Shown here: positions 34,695 to 42,983 of the stretch, piece after piece
How positions within the stretch are numbered: the first letter of the stretch is position 1
Layout of the letters: every line of letters starts with the position of its first letter
Position numbers and translations under genes: made by a program
Notes under the pieces: generated by a model
The model's database searches: none
What the model saw: the letters and a program-made list of their open reading frames with translations, nothing else
Told to the model about the DNA's origin: nothing
Assembly (NCBI GenBank): GCA_904378045.1
Contig: CAJFHC010000008.1
Coordinates: forward strand, 19,338-83,337
Reading direction: 5' to 3'
Origin: Candidatus Metalachnospira gallinarum
Lineage (GTDB): Bacteria > Bacillota > Clostridia > Lachnospirales > Anaerotignaceae
DNA length: 64,000 nucleotides

Positions 34695-36740
34695 TTATGA
34701 TTTTAATATAAGGCGGTCTATCCGATAAACGTATTCTTTGCATCCGTAAACCTCGTTATCAGTGCCCGGGTCTATGGTATAATCAGTTTTGACAACAAGG
34801 CTGTATCTTCCGTTGACTACTTCCTTCGAGATCTCCTGTTCCGTTATCTCATAACCGGCAAGGATTTCATCCGCAGCCTCTTCCTTAGCCTTTTCAATAT
34901 CCTCATCCGAAACGGGTACTGTATATTTTTCTAAATAGCTGAAATCATTGTCGATATTTTCATTTTCGTTGAAATAAATAACTTCTCCGTCTCTTACTAT
35001 CGCGTAAAATCCTTCTCTCGCGTCAAATCCGTTTACATATCTTTCATAGTAAACCTGAAGTACATTATTGTCTCTTTCTTTAGTGATTATTTCATAATCA
35101 TTCAAATCAACGGCGTAGTTATCAACTATATACTTGTTTATCTGTGATAAATCATTCTTCGACGCCTTGATACCTGTATAGTTTTTGCTCACTGCTTCCG
35201 CATCTATATTAATGGGCATTGCCGCGCTCCTTGATATGGGAGTTCCGTTTCCCGGCCATATAACGCAATCCTCATTACCGTAAATTTCCCAGCTTGTAAC
35301 CTCATCACCCGGATATTTTTTATCGGCATAAAGAGCTGACTCATATACGGTATATCCGTCTAATAAACGCTCAAAAAAATCCTCATTCCACCCTGTAAGA
35401 GCTCCTGTTTCCACGTTTTCAACCCAGCCTATCGCGCACTCAGCTCCATTGTCCGTTGCGTATTCAGGAAGGTTTTTGTTAGATAAACTCTTTGGTTCGT
35501 CCGCAGTACGGCAAGCCGCAAAAACCATCAGTCTGCTTTCAACTTCTTTTCCGCTAAGTTTGACAAAATTAAATTCTTCCGAATCATGTTCTACATTCCT
35601 TACATTAGTGCTCACGCCGCATACTATCGGTTCGTCATCGTTATTATTAAAGTAAAATTTTATGTGAGTTGGCGCTCCGTGTCCGTCCAAAAAAACTACT
35701 GAGCTTCCAAGCCTGTCCGTGCCGTCATCATTGGTGTCATCCAACTCATCATAAGTAGGCTCATCAATATATGTGGCATTATAATAATCCGTATTCTTAA
35801 GCAAATTCCTGATATATTTTGCCACTCCGGTTGTATCAATGTCGTTAATGTCCAGATATTTATTCGAATTTCCGGGATCATAACTTATAAAATCGGCTCC
35901 GACCGAAAGAGCGTATTCTTCCTCATTATAAAATCTTACTTTGATTTTATATTCTTCCGTATCGTCATAGTCGGAACTTCCCGCGCCTTCAACTCTGATA
36001 TAATAATACTCATCCGGATTTACAAAAGCGTATATTCTTTCAGTTTCGCCATCTGAGCCGTCTGTACTTTCGTCTATCACAGTTTTTGACGGGCTGATCA
36101 AATAAAAATCATAGTCTTCGGTATCGGGAACTGACAATCTAAAATATGCCTGTCCCATCTCGGAAAACTTGATTTTATAGTAATCCACATCGTCTCTGTC
36201 TTCTATGGTTCCATACACATATTCGTCTAAATAGAGTTTGTCCGCGTTTTTTATTGTATCGTTCGGTTCATACTCATCATAAATAACCTGAGTTTCTATT
36301 TCATTTTCCTCATCCTCAAGCACCGACTTGGGCACGCTAAGTTTGGGCTTTACATATCCGGCTTCTTTATTTTTCTTCGACTCCTTGATATACTCGTCGA
36401 TTTTTGCTTCCAGCTCATAAAGTTCCTCATCTGTAAGTCCGCTGTCATCAATTTTTTCAACCTCAGCTGTCCCGGATATATCGTTTTTACTGCCTGCCGC
36501 ATTATTAGAACGCATTGCCGACCATTTCTTTGAAAAGTCTTCTGATATCGCTATTTTTTCTTCTCTGGTATATGAATCTCCATTTCCGATAGTCCAGACT
36601 CTCATACCATTATTTATTGTTTCCTCAACCTCGTATTTAGGTAATTCAGGTAAACTATAAGCGAAAGCGGTCAAGTTCATAGAATTTAAACATAAGCACG
36701 CTAACGCTGCCGCAGCAAAAAATTTTTTATTAACCCGCAT
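34695..36740 (-). CDS. Secreted caspase-like (clan CD) cysteine protease with PPC domain
   Basis: 681 residues. Signal peptide about 1-27 (AFA-YS). Residues 60-150 are a charged, probably helical spacer. Residues 155-270 form a bacterial pre-peptidase C-terminal (PPC) domain: EPNDTIKNADKL, GTIEDRDDVDYYKIKF and DYDFYLI. Residues 300-500 look like a CHAT/caspase-fold domain: SVVFLDGHGAP with His 354-Gly 355, RLMVFAACRTAD with Ala 409-Cys 410, then an AIGW ... FFERLLDGYTVYESAL tail as in CHAT and gingipain-like proteins. His-Gly and Ala-Cys 56 residues apart is the clan CD dyad. The C-terminal ~150 residues have a repeat-like alpha/beta pattern. Role unknown; secreted proteolysis is the inference. 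Served by promoter module C. Confidence 0.75.
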   Translation of the reverse strand: MRVNKKFFAAAALACLCLNSMNLTAFAYSLPELPKYEVEETINNGMRVWTIGNGDSYTREEKIAISEDFSKKWSAMRSNNAAGSKNDISGTAEVEKIDDSGLTDEELYELEAKIDEYIKESKKNKEAGYVKPKLSVPKSVLEDEENEIETQVIYDEYEPNDTIKNADKLYLDEYVYGTIEDRDDVDYYKIKFSEMGQAYFRLSVPDTEDYDFYLISPSKTVIDESTDGSDGETERIYAFVNPDEYYYIRVEGAGSSDYDDTEEYKIKVRFYNEEEYALSVGADFISYDPGNSNKYLDINDIDTTGVAKYIRNLLKNTDYYNATYIDEPTYDELDDTNDDGTDRLGSSVVFLDGHGAPTHIKFYFNNNDDEPIVCGVSTNVRNVEHDSEEFNFVKLSGKEVESRLMVFAACRTADEPKSLSNKNLPEYATDNGAECAIGWVENVETGALTGWNEDFFERLLDGYTVYESALYADKKYPGDEVTSWEIYGNEDCVIWPGNGTPISRSAAMPINIDAEAVSKNYTGIKASKNDLSQINKYIVDNYAVDLNDYEIITKERDNNVLQVYYERYVNGFDAREGFYAIVRDGEVIYFNENENIDNDFSYLEKYTVPVSDEDIEKAKEEAADEILAGYEITEQEISKEVVNGRYSLVVKTDYTIDPGTDNEVYGCKEYVYRIDRLILKS

Positions 36741-36795
36741 ATTTATTCCCTACCTTAATTTAATGTATAGTCCTATAGCTGCTTTCTATATCCAG

Positions 36796-36865
36796 ATTAT
36801 TGCACGAAAAAGCAGGAATTTCAATATTTTCCATATAATCTTAACGATTATTTAAAATATTTAAA
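36796..36865 (-). promoter_or_regulatory. Conserved promoter module C
   Basis: Minus strand TTGAAA (36819-36824), 17 nt, extended -10 TGC-AATAAT (36796-36801). TTAA at 36841-36844 and 36852-36855 are 11 bp apart and 16 nt from the -35; a third TTAA follows at 36861. About 56 nt upstream of the caspase-like gene. Confidence 0.7.
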
Positions 36866-36903
36866 AAAAATATATCCTGATTATATTCTATATGCGATCT
36901 ATC

Positions 36904-37317
36904 CTATTTCTTTGAATATTTTGACATCAAAACAAGATTTCTTATGCCGTTAAAAGCATTCACTCCGATATAAACCGTTCCAAAATTCAGCATATATTCA
37001 ATATAAGTAAACTGCAAAGCCGTTGGCTTTTCCATAAAAAATGCTGATAAGATATATATAGCTGAGAGCACGGCGATTATAAGATTTACTATGCAAATTA
37101 TCACACAGCTCTTTTTTGTGTCTCCTTTATTAAGGATCACCGCTCCTATGGCCGCTCCGAAAAATATGGCGCTTACATGCTGGAGCACGAGCATTTTAAT
37201 GTCATATCCCATAAAGTTTTCCATCTCGAGTTCAAATCTTTTAGCGAAATATGCAGACAACATAATAAAGATAAATGGCAAAATTTCAGATATGATAAGC
37301 AAGATTATTTTTTTCAT
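36904..37317 (-). CDS. Four-helix membrane protein of unknown function
   Basis: 137 residues from the ATG at 37317 (AAGGAGG seven bases upstream). Four predicted membrane segments (about 2-20, 40-60, 70-92, 105-125) with basic loops and a basic C-terminus (MSKYSKK). No known motif. Its start overlaps the end of the BlaR1-like gene by 4 nt, so it belongs to the blaI-blaR1 operon and may be its regulated effector or an accessory protein. Confidence 0.7.
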   Translation of the reverse strand: MKKIILLIISEILPFIFIMLSAYFAKRFELEMENFMGYDIKMLVLQHVSAIFFGAAIGAVILNKGDTKKSCVIICIVNLIIAVLSAIYILSAFFMEKPTALQFTYIEYMLNFGTVYIGVNAFNGIRNLVLMSKYSKK

Positions 37318-38603
37318 ATTATAGCCTCCTTGTGAGGGCATACGCTAAAAGTTTCTACATCGAAAATATCTTTTGTCTGTGTCTTTCCACAGTCTTCACA
37401 AACTTTTGAATTGTAATATATCATAATACATCCGCCATTATCGAGTTTTTCATGCTCTGTTATAATTACGTCTATCCATGTATGGATATGTTTTGGTTCC
37501 GTCTCACTATAGCCGCTGTTATTATCAATATTTCTCGTTTCCATCAGTTCTTCAGCTTCATCAACTGTAAGAACATCAAATTCTCCTTCTCTTACAATAT
37601 TCTTATCACTCCCAAACACCCCATAAACGGCATAATCAGCCTCTTTAGCCGCGTACCCTGCTCCGCAGAATACGCAAAGCGCCATAAAAGACATTGCCAC
37701 CGTCGCCATCTTTGTTCCTTTTTTCTTGTTTTTCATAATCAATTCCTCCCTTCTTGTCATACTGTTCTTTCGCTTTAAAGCCAAAAAGGACGCCAAAACA
37801 TTCTTGTATTTGATATTTATTTCGGCCACCTTTATAAGCAGGTTCGCGTAGAGCCTTCTTGTTTCCTCGTCAAAGTCCTGGTTGAGCGTTTCGTCGCAGT
37901 CGGCCTCCGTCCAGAAACAATAGCCCTTTTTGATTTTATAAAAAAATGGATTGAACCAGTTTATACCGTTCAATATTTCAATGAAGATTTTTAAAAAAGC
38001 GTCGTTTTTTTCTATATGCGTCAGCTCGTGCATCAGGATAAGCCTTATCTCTTTATCGCTTAGAATATTCTCGAGTATAACCGGAAATACTATGTATTTT
38101 CTTCTTACCCCTATGGTATATGGCTGTGCAGTGCTCTTGCTCATCAAAAGTATGACTCTTTCGCTCTTTTCAATGAACTTAAATATTTCCGCCGTTTTTC
38201 CCACAGCAGGCGTGGAATATTTTTTTATAGCTCGTATAGTTTTTATATAGTTGATAATTAAACATACAATATATATAACTATACCTGTCGCCCATACTGC
38301 CGTAAGTATTCTGCCTATGTTTATCCTGTCCAAAAAATTATAAATATCTTCCGTCAAATTGCTGTTTACTACTATCAAAGGAACTCCATCGCCTATTATA
38401 AAGCTGGTTTCCGCTTCTTCCATCAAAAAATATATCATATATGAAGGAAGAACGAATGAAATGAGTCCAAATCCCATAAGATATTTCATAAAAGCCGCCG
38501 ACGTGCGATTATATACTATTTTTTTGATCAACAATATGATCGCGCAGGTAATGCTTCCGGTAATGACCGAATATGCCGCGAAGATGAAAATATTTTCCGT
38601 CAT
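37314..38603 (-). CDS. BlaR1/MecR1-like M56 membrane metalloprotease
   Basis: 429 residues. Four membrane segments (about 5-27, 38-60, 97-120, 305-325) with the cytosolic zinc site HELTH (192-196) and the third ligand in WTEADCDE. The C-terminal ~105 residues are extracellular; they are not a penicillin-binding domain but a short module with HIHTW and Cys residues (CEDCGK, CPH) like a small zinc ribbon. So it likely senses something other than beta-lactams. Such proteins cleave their BlaI partner when triggered. It overlaps blaI by 4 nt and the next gene by 4 nt. Confidence 0.85.
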   Translation of the reverse strand: MTENIFIFAAYSVITGSITCAIILLIKKIVYNRTSAAFMKYLMGFGLISFVLPSYMIYFLMEEAETSFIIGDGVPLIVVNSNLTEDIYNFLDRINIGRILTAVWATGIVIYIVCLIINYIKTIRAIKKYSTPAVGKTAEIFKFIEKSERVILLMSKSTAQPYTIGVRRKYIVFPVILENILSDKEIRLILMHELTHIEKNDAFLKIFIEILNGINWFNPFFYKIKKGYCFWTEADCDETLNQDFDEETRRLYANLLIKVAEINIKYKNVLASFLALKRKNSMTRREELIMKNKKKGTKMATVAMSFMALCVFCGAGYAAKEADYAVYGVFGSDKNIVREGEFDVLTVDEAEELMETRNIDNNSGYSETEPKHIHTWIDVIITEHEKLDNGGCIMIYYNSKVCEDCGKTQTKDIFDVETFSVCPHKEAII

Positions 38604-38989
38604 TTGTTTTTATTCACCCATTCTTTTAATTCATCAAGGTCTTTTTCGCTTAATTCATCATCCTTGGCAAAGGCGGAAACAAAGTCTTTGATGGAACTGC
38701 CAAAGAATGTTTCAAGAAATCTTTTTCCCTCCTCTACTCCGTATTTTTCCCTGTCAACGGTAGGGTAATAGTAATTTGTTATCCCCTTTTTCTCGTGGGT
38801 CGCAAAGCCCTTTTCCTCAAGTCTGTCCAAAAATGTGGAAACTGTCCTTGTCGCCCACTTGGTTCCCTTCGCCTCAAGGATGGAACAGGCTTCTCTGACG
38901 GTAAGGCCTTCGTCGCCCTTATCAAGTAAGATGCCTAATACTTTCTCCTCTGATTTTGACGCTGTTTTAACTTCGCTTTTTTTTCTCAT
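38600..38989 (-). CDS. BlaI/MecI-family transcriptional repressor
   Basis: 129 residues. N-terminal winged helix: SEEKVLGILLDKGDEGLTVREA, then TKWATRTVSTFLDRLEEKGF (recognition helix and wing) near 45-65, then a C-terminal dimerisation part with AFAKDDELSEKDLDELKEWV. It is expected to repress its own operon until cleaved by the BlaR1-like protease. A matching operator lies in its promoter. Confidence 0.9.
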   Translation of the reverse strand: MRKKSEVKTASKSEEKVLGILLDKGDEGLTVREACSILEAKGTKWATRTVSTFLDRLEEKGFATHEKKGITNYYYPTVDREKYGVEEGKRFLETFFGSSIKDFVSAFAKDDELSEKDLDELKEWVNKNK

Positions 38990-39031
38990 AATTCATTCTC
39001 CATTCTTTTATAATTTATTTTTTAGTCATTT

Positions 39032-39046
39032 TTGTACTCGGTACAA
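39032..39046. promoter_or_regulatory. BlaI-type operator
   Basis: Perfect palindrome TTGTAC-TCG-GTACAA, 5-19 bp past the -10 element of the blaI promoter; a second half-site GTACATT (39067-39073) lies in the promoter spacer. BlaI/MecI operators are TACA/TGTA palindromes, so autorepression is likely. Confidence 0.7.
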
Positions 39047-39050
39047 TTAT

Positions 39051-39079
39051 AGTTTATATCTTTTCGGTACATTTGTCAA
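39051..39079 (-). promoter_or_regulatory. Promoter of the blaI-blaR1 operon
   Basis: Minus strand TTGACA (39074-39079), 17 nt, TAAACT (39051-39056). Confidence 0.65.
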
Positions 39080-39100
39080 TGAATTTATTAAAAATCCTAC

Positions 39101-39138
39101 AAAAATACCGGCCCCGTCAAATCTGACCGAGGGGCCGG
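39101..39138 (-). terminator. Terminator after the enoate-reductase-like gene
   Basis: CCGGCCCC / GGGGCCGG with inner GTCA/TGAC pairs and five to six T on the minus strand. Confidence 0.8.
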
Positions 39139-39161
39139 CATACCGTAAATTATTAATTATA

Positions 39162-41084
39162 TTAGAAAGCGTTTGCCTTTGTGAAAGCGTCTTTTGTCGC
39201 GTTATGGATTCTTCCGCCCTTATTGGCGTCTCCAATTACAATGACTCTGTCAAACTCTTTTTCATAGCTTTCAACAAGACCCTTCTCAGGTGCTACGCCG
39301 AGGGAAAGAACCACACTGTCACACTTGATTTCCTTAGTCTCGCCGGAAGCGATGTCCTCAACCTTTATGAAGCCGTCACCAACCTCAAGGAGTTTTGTGG
39401 CTGTGTGTACCTCAGGCTTATGCGACATAATGTCGTTTACGATGTATTTTCTTATCGGAGGGAATACTCCGGGACCCACATCGCCAAGCATCTCCACAAG
39501 AACCATCTGACAGCCCTCATCTCCAAGCTTTTCGGCAACCTCAAGACCTGTGAGTCCGGTGCCCACTATGGCTACTTTTCCGCTGAGTTTAACCTTTCCG
39601 AGTATTACATCCTCGGGAAGATATGCCTTTTCTACGCCGGGTATGGGAGGATTTACGGGTTTTGCTCCCGTGGCGATGAATACTCCGACAGGGTTATAGC
39701 TCTTTACCTTTTCAGGCGTAGCCTCAGTATTGAGCGCAACATTAACGCCCGCCTTTTCTACCAGCTTTTTCATTGTATTAACGTATTCCGTTATGACATA
39801 TTTGCCTTTAGCCTTGTCAGCGACATTAAGCGTTCCGCCGAGCTCTCCGTTCTTTTCCATAAGTGTAACATTGAAGCCTCTCTTCGCTAAAACGATGGCG
39901 GCCTCCATTCCTCCGGGGCCTCCGCCGACAACTACAACTGATTTGCCGTCTCCGTCCTCAACGGGTTCCTTATAGAGGAATTCATATCCAAGGCGGGGAT
40001 TTATGGAACACTCGATAGGCATATCGGCCATAAGTCTTTCACGACAGTACATACATCCGATACATTTTACAATCTCGTCCGCTCTGCCTTCCTTAGTCTT
40101 TTTAACAAACTCCGGATCAGCGAACTGCGAACGTCCAAGACCAACGAAATCGCTGATACCTTCCTCAAGAAGCTCCTCCGCCCAATCGGGATTTTTGATT
40201 GTGTTTGTAGCGATAACGGGAATTGAAAGAGCGTCTTTGAAAGCCTTTGCCACATGCTTTTTCCATCCGGGCTGGAATGAATAGGGATCGCAGTTAGCAT
40301 CTCCGTTCTGGGCGCAGCCATTTGAAATATTGATATAGTCAAGACGGTTCTCAAGGAATTTAGCTATTTCAAGTCCGTCATCGAGCGTCATCTGTCCGGG
40401 AACCATCTCGTCCCCGCTTATTCTTATTCCGACAACAAAATCGGGTCTGACAGCCTTTCTGATCTCGTCGATGATCTCCGTGACAAATCTTGTTCTGCCC
40501 TCAACGTCTCCGCCGTACTCATCCGTGCGTTTGTTGTAATATTTGCTGAAGAACTGGGCTATAAGATACGAATGGGCTCCGTGGAGCTCAACTCCGTCAT
40601 ATCCGGCTTTCTGACATCTTACTGCCGCGTCGACAAATTTTTTCTGTACTGCCTTGATCTCATCTACCGTCATTTCTCTGGGAACGGGAGCTCCGGGCGC
40701 CGCCGGAACACCGCTGGGAGAAAGGGACTGCCTTCCCGTAAGGGCGGGCTTAGACGTCATTCCGCCATGATGTATCTGAGCGAATATTTTGCAGTCATAT
40801 TTATGTACCGCGTTTGTAAGAAGCTCAAGTGAGCTTAAGTTATAGTCGCTTGCAGCTCTCAGGTTGCCAACCGTAGGTATGCTGTCGATCTCATCAACGC
40901 CGGTATACTCATTGATAATAAGTCCAATTCCGCCCTTTGCTCTTTCAGCGTAATAATCGATCAGTCTTTCAGTAGCATTACCGTGTCTGTCAGCATAGAC
41001 TGTGCCCATCGGCATCATAACGCATCTGTTTTTAATAGTCAGTCTGCCGATTTTACCCTTTTCAAAAAGTTTTTCGTAAGCCAT
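39162..41084 (-). CDS. NADH:flavin oxidoreductase / 2-enoate reductase family (Fe-S flavoenzyme)
   Basis: 640 residues, full length for the 2,4-dienoyl-CoA/enoate reductase family. N-terminal Old Yellow Enzyme barrel (about 1-340) with FAQIHHGGM and DGVELHGAHSYLIAQFFS; a 4Fe-4S site in CIGCMYCRERL plus CSINP (about 340-365); then FAD (VVVGGGPGGMEAA) and NAD (VAIVGTGLTGLEVAE) domains. It would reduce a C=C bond of an enoate or enoyl-CoA with NADH, coupling to fermentation of amino or aromatic acids. Substrate unknown. Monocistronic, with an HxlR regulator immediately upstream. Confidence 0.9.
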   Translation of the reverse strand: MAYEKLFEKGKIGRLTIKNRCVMMPMGTVYADRHGNATERLIDYYAERAKGGIGLIINEYTGVDEIDSIPTVGNLRAASDYNLSSLELLTNAVHKYDCKIFAQIHHGGMTSKPALTGRQSLSPSGVPAAPGAPVPREMTVDEIKAVQKKFVDAAVRCQKAGYDGVELHGAHSYLIAQFFSKYYNKRTDEYGGDVEGRTRFVTEIIDEIRKAVRPDFVVGIRISGDEMVPGQMTLDDGLEIAKFLENRLDYINISNGCAQNGDANCDPYSFQPGWKKHVAKAFKDALSIPVIATNTIKNPDWAEELLEEGISDFVGLGRSQFADPEFVKKTKEGRADEIVKCIGCMYCRERLMADMPIECSINPRLGYEFLYKEPVEDGDGKSVVVVGGGPGGMEAAIVLAKRGFNVTLMEKNGELGGTLNVADKAKGKYVITEYVNTMKKLVEKAGVNVALNTEATPEKVKSYNPVGVFIATGAKPVNPPIPGVEKAYLPEDVILGKVKLSGKVAIVGTGLTGLEVAEKLGDEGCQMVLVEMLGDVGPGVFPPIRKYIVNDIMSHKPEVHTATKLLEVGDGFIKVEDIASGETKEIKCDSVVLSLGVAPEKGLVESYEKEFDRVIVIGDANKGGRIHNATKDAFTKANAF

Positions 41085-41193
41085 TTTCTCTCCTCCTTAA
41101 AAATCATATATCAATAAAAAATAATCAAATATCCACAGATATATTTTACTTCATACTCTATATTTTTAGCAAGAACGCACTTTTAATATATAT

Positions 41194-41201
41194 AGTATAC
41201 T
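41194..41201. promoter_or_regulatory. Short palindrome between hxlR-like gene and flavoenzyme
   Basis: AGTATACT within AAAAAGTATACTATATATA, upstream of a probable promoter (TTGCTA-N18-TAAAAT on minus) of the flavoenzyme gene. HxlR proteins bind GTAC/GTATAC-like palindromes, so it is a candidate operator. Confidence 0.35.
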
Positions 41202-41221
41202 TTTTGATAGTTTGGAGGAGT

Positions 41222-41572
41222 TTATCTATGGGGAATTTCGACTCCGGCTCTCTCAAAGTACATAACTCCCCATTCTCTTATGGAAGTAATCACCGGTATA
41301 AGCGTTTCACCCAGCTCGGAAAGCGAGTATTCCGTTTTCGGAGGAACAACGGGATAGAGCACCTTATTTATTATGCCGTTGGCCTCGAGCTCCTTTAGCT
41401 GACTGCTGAGCATTTTTGGCGTTGCCTGAGGGATTAACCTCTGTATCTCGCTGAATCTAAGCGTTCCGTTTTTTATTAAATGCCAAAGTATTATTACTTT
41501 ATATTTTCCGCCGATTATATCCATTGTGGCCTCAACAGTACAGTTATATTTTCCAAGATCAATCTTTTCCAT
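41222..41572 (-). CDS. HxlR-family transcriptional regulator
   Basis: 116 residues from the ATG at 41572, which has a weak GGGTG site; six more codons are possible without one. CTVEATMDIIGGKYKVIILWHL at the start is the HxlR signature, including the conserved N-terminal cysteine (used for thiol or aldehyde sensing in some members), and PQATPKMLSSQLKELEANGII is the recognition helix region. It reads in the same direction as, and 137 bp upstream of, the flavoenzyme gene, its likely target. Confidence 0.88.
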   Translation of the reverse strand: MEKIDLGKYNCTVEATMDIIGGKYKVIILWHLIKNGTLRFSEIQRLIPQATPKMLSSQLKELEANGIINKVLYPVVPPKTEYSLSELGETLIPVITSIREWGVMYFERAGVEIPHR

Positions 41573-41712
41573 ATTTTTCACCCGCTTCATATAAAATAGG
41601 CAATATACAGCCTTTTTATAATATTAACACAAGGCGATTGTTTGGGCAAATGGTAAAAATAAAAATGAGTTTCTACCTTTATATATGTATCGAAATATCT
41701 GCCTTAAATATA

Positions 41713-41749
41713 TAAAAAAGAAGACAGATAACCTTATAGCTATCTGTCT
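41713..41749 (-). terminator. Terminator after the alcohol dehydrogenase gene
   Basis: AGACAGATA / TATCTGTCT stem with a 10-nt loop; TTCTTTTTTATA follows on the minus strand. Confidence 0.75.
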
Positions 41750-41792
41750 CCCTTTTATATGGCATTATGTGAGTTAATATAACGAAAAAGGC

Positions 41793-42887
41793 TTATTTGA
41801 ATTTTTTGCCTCTTTCATCACATTCTTTAATAGCTGCGATGAATTTCTCCTTTGTTACCTCATAGGGTACGCAGGTCCATTCTTTTGTAACCGAAGATCT
41901 TTCAGCGACAGCGGGAAGATCCTCCTCAGTAAGTCCGATGTCAGCCATTGTTAAGGGCAGTCCCATTTCTTTGTGGAACGCCATTATTCTGTCACATTCG
42001 TCATAGTTTTTATCATATGTCAGCAATACAAGGCTTCCGAAGGAAACGATTTCTCCGTGAAGGTGGTGCTGGATGCAGTTGGGAATAACCGAAGTTCCGT
42101 TATAGAATCCATGCGCAAGCGAGCTGTTGTAATAATAATCGTTTTCGGTTGTCATAAAGTTTGAAACAAGTCCTGTTGTAACGATGATGTCAAGAACGAC
42201 CTGTTCAAGCTCAAATGAATCCACATTGTTTTTGCAGTCTTCGTATGCCTTTTTGCCGTACTCGATAAGAGGATCGATACAAATAAGGCTAAGCTGATTT
42301 CCCATAAGGGGCGTATGCGAAACCTTATGTCCTCTTATTGATAACTGAGCCTCAAGCTCCTTGGAGATGGCATCGCCTATGCCTGCCCAGAAAAGGTTTT
42401 CGGGTGACTCAGCGATTATTTTTGTATTGATGAAAATATGCTCCGCGGGTGTCTTTGAGTAAAAATAGTTGTTTACTCTTCCGTCAGGATGATAAATAAC
42501 AGCTATTGATGTTGTAGCCGCGCAGTTTGAGCCGATCGTAGGGAATGTGAACATGGGTTTATCAAGTTTTTCCTTAACGACCTTGCATGTGTCCATTACT
42601 CTTCCGCCGCCTACGGCAAAGATCATATCCGCGTCTTTAACCGCGTCCATTTTCATAAGTTCCTCAGCATTCTCATAGGAAGCCTCTCCGCCGTACCATA
42701 CAAAATCAGTTATCTCAACGTCTGAACCATCTATACCATCCAATAGTGCATCTTTAGCCTTTGACATAGCAGTCTTTCCACCGATTACGACAGCTTTTTT
42801 GCCGTATTTTCTCGTTACCCAGGGTATTTCTTTATAACAGTCTGTTCCTATAGTGTAGTTGGGAATATAAATGTGGTATCCTTTCAT
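41793..42887 (-). CDS. Iron-containing alcohol dehydrogenase family, glycerol-dehydrogenase-like
   Basis: 364 residues. NAD-binding FAVGGGRVMDTCKVV near 91-105 and TIGSNCAATTSIAVI near 117-131; metal ligands Asp in GIGDAISKE near 169 and two His in LAHGFYNG and HHLHGEIVSFG near 255-275. The proportions resemble glycerol dehydrogenase/GldA-like members rather than long-chain alcohol dehydrogenases. The substrate is not assignable. 96 bp after ilvE in the same direction, no clear terminator between, so partial co-transcription with ilvE is possible. Confidence 0.88.
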   Translation of the reverse strand: MKGYHIYIPNYTIGTDCYKEIPWVTRKYGKKAVVIGGKTAMSKAKDALLDGIDGSDVEITDFVWYGGEASYENAEELMKMDAVKDADMIFAVGGGRVMDTCKVVKEKLDKPMFTFPTIGSNCAATTSIAVIYHPDGRVNNYFYSKTPAEHIFINTKIIAESPENLFWAGIGDAISKELEAQLSIRGHKVSHTPLMGNQLSLICIDPLIEYGKKAYEDCKNNVDSFELEQVVLDIIVTTGLVSNFMTTENDYYYNSSLAHGFYNGTSVIPNCIQHHLHGEIVSFGSLVLLTYDKNYDECDRIMAFHKEMGLPLTMADIGLTEEDLPAVAERSSVTKEWTCVPYEVTKEKFIAAIKECDERGKKFK

Positions 42888-42983
42888 ATTGATGCACTCT
42901 CCTTTTGATAAATTGTTGGTATAGTTGGTATAGTTTTATGTTTTTTTATTTTTGATTGCCTTTAAAAAGTTTTTAAAAAGCAA

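Noticed and set aside
42915..42932. Tandem 9-bp repeat (GTTGGTATA twice) upstream of the alcohol dehydrogenase
   Set aside because: Only two units, no other copy seen; too little to call a regulatory site.
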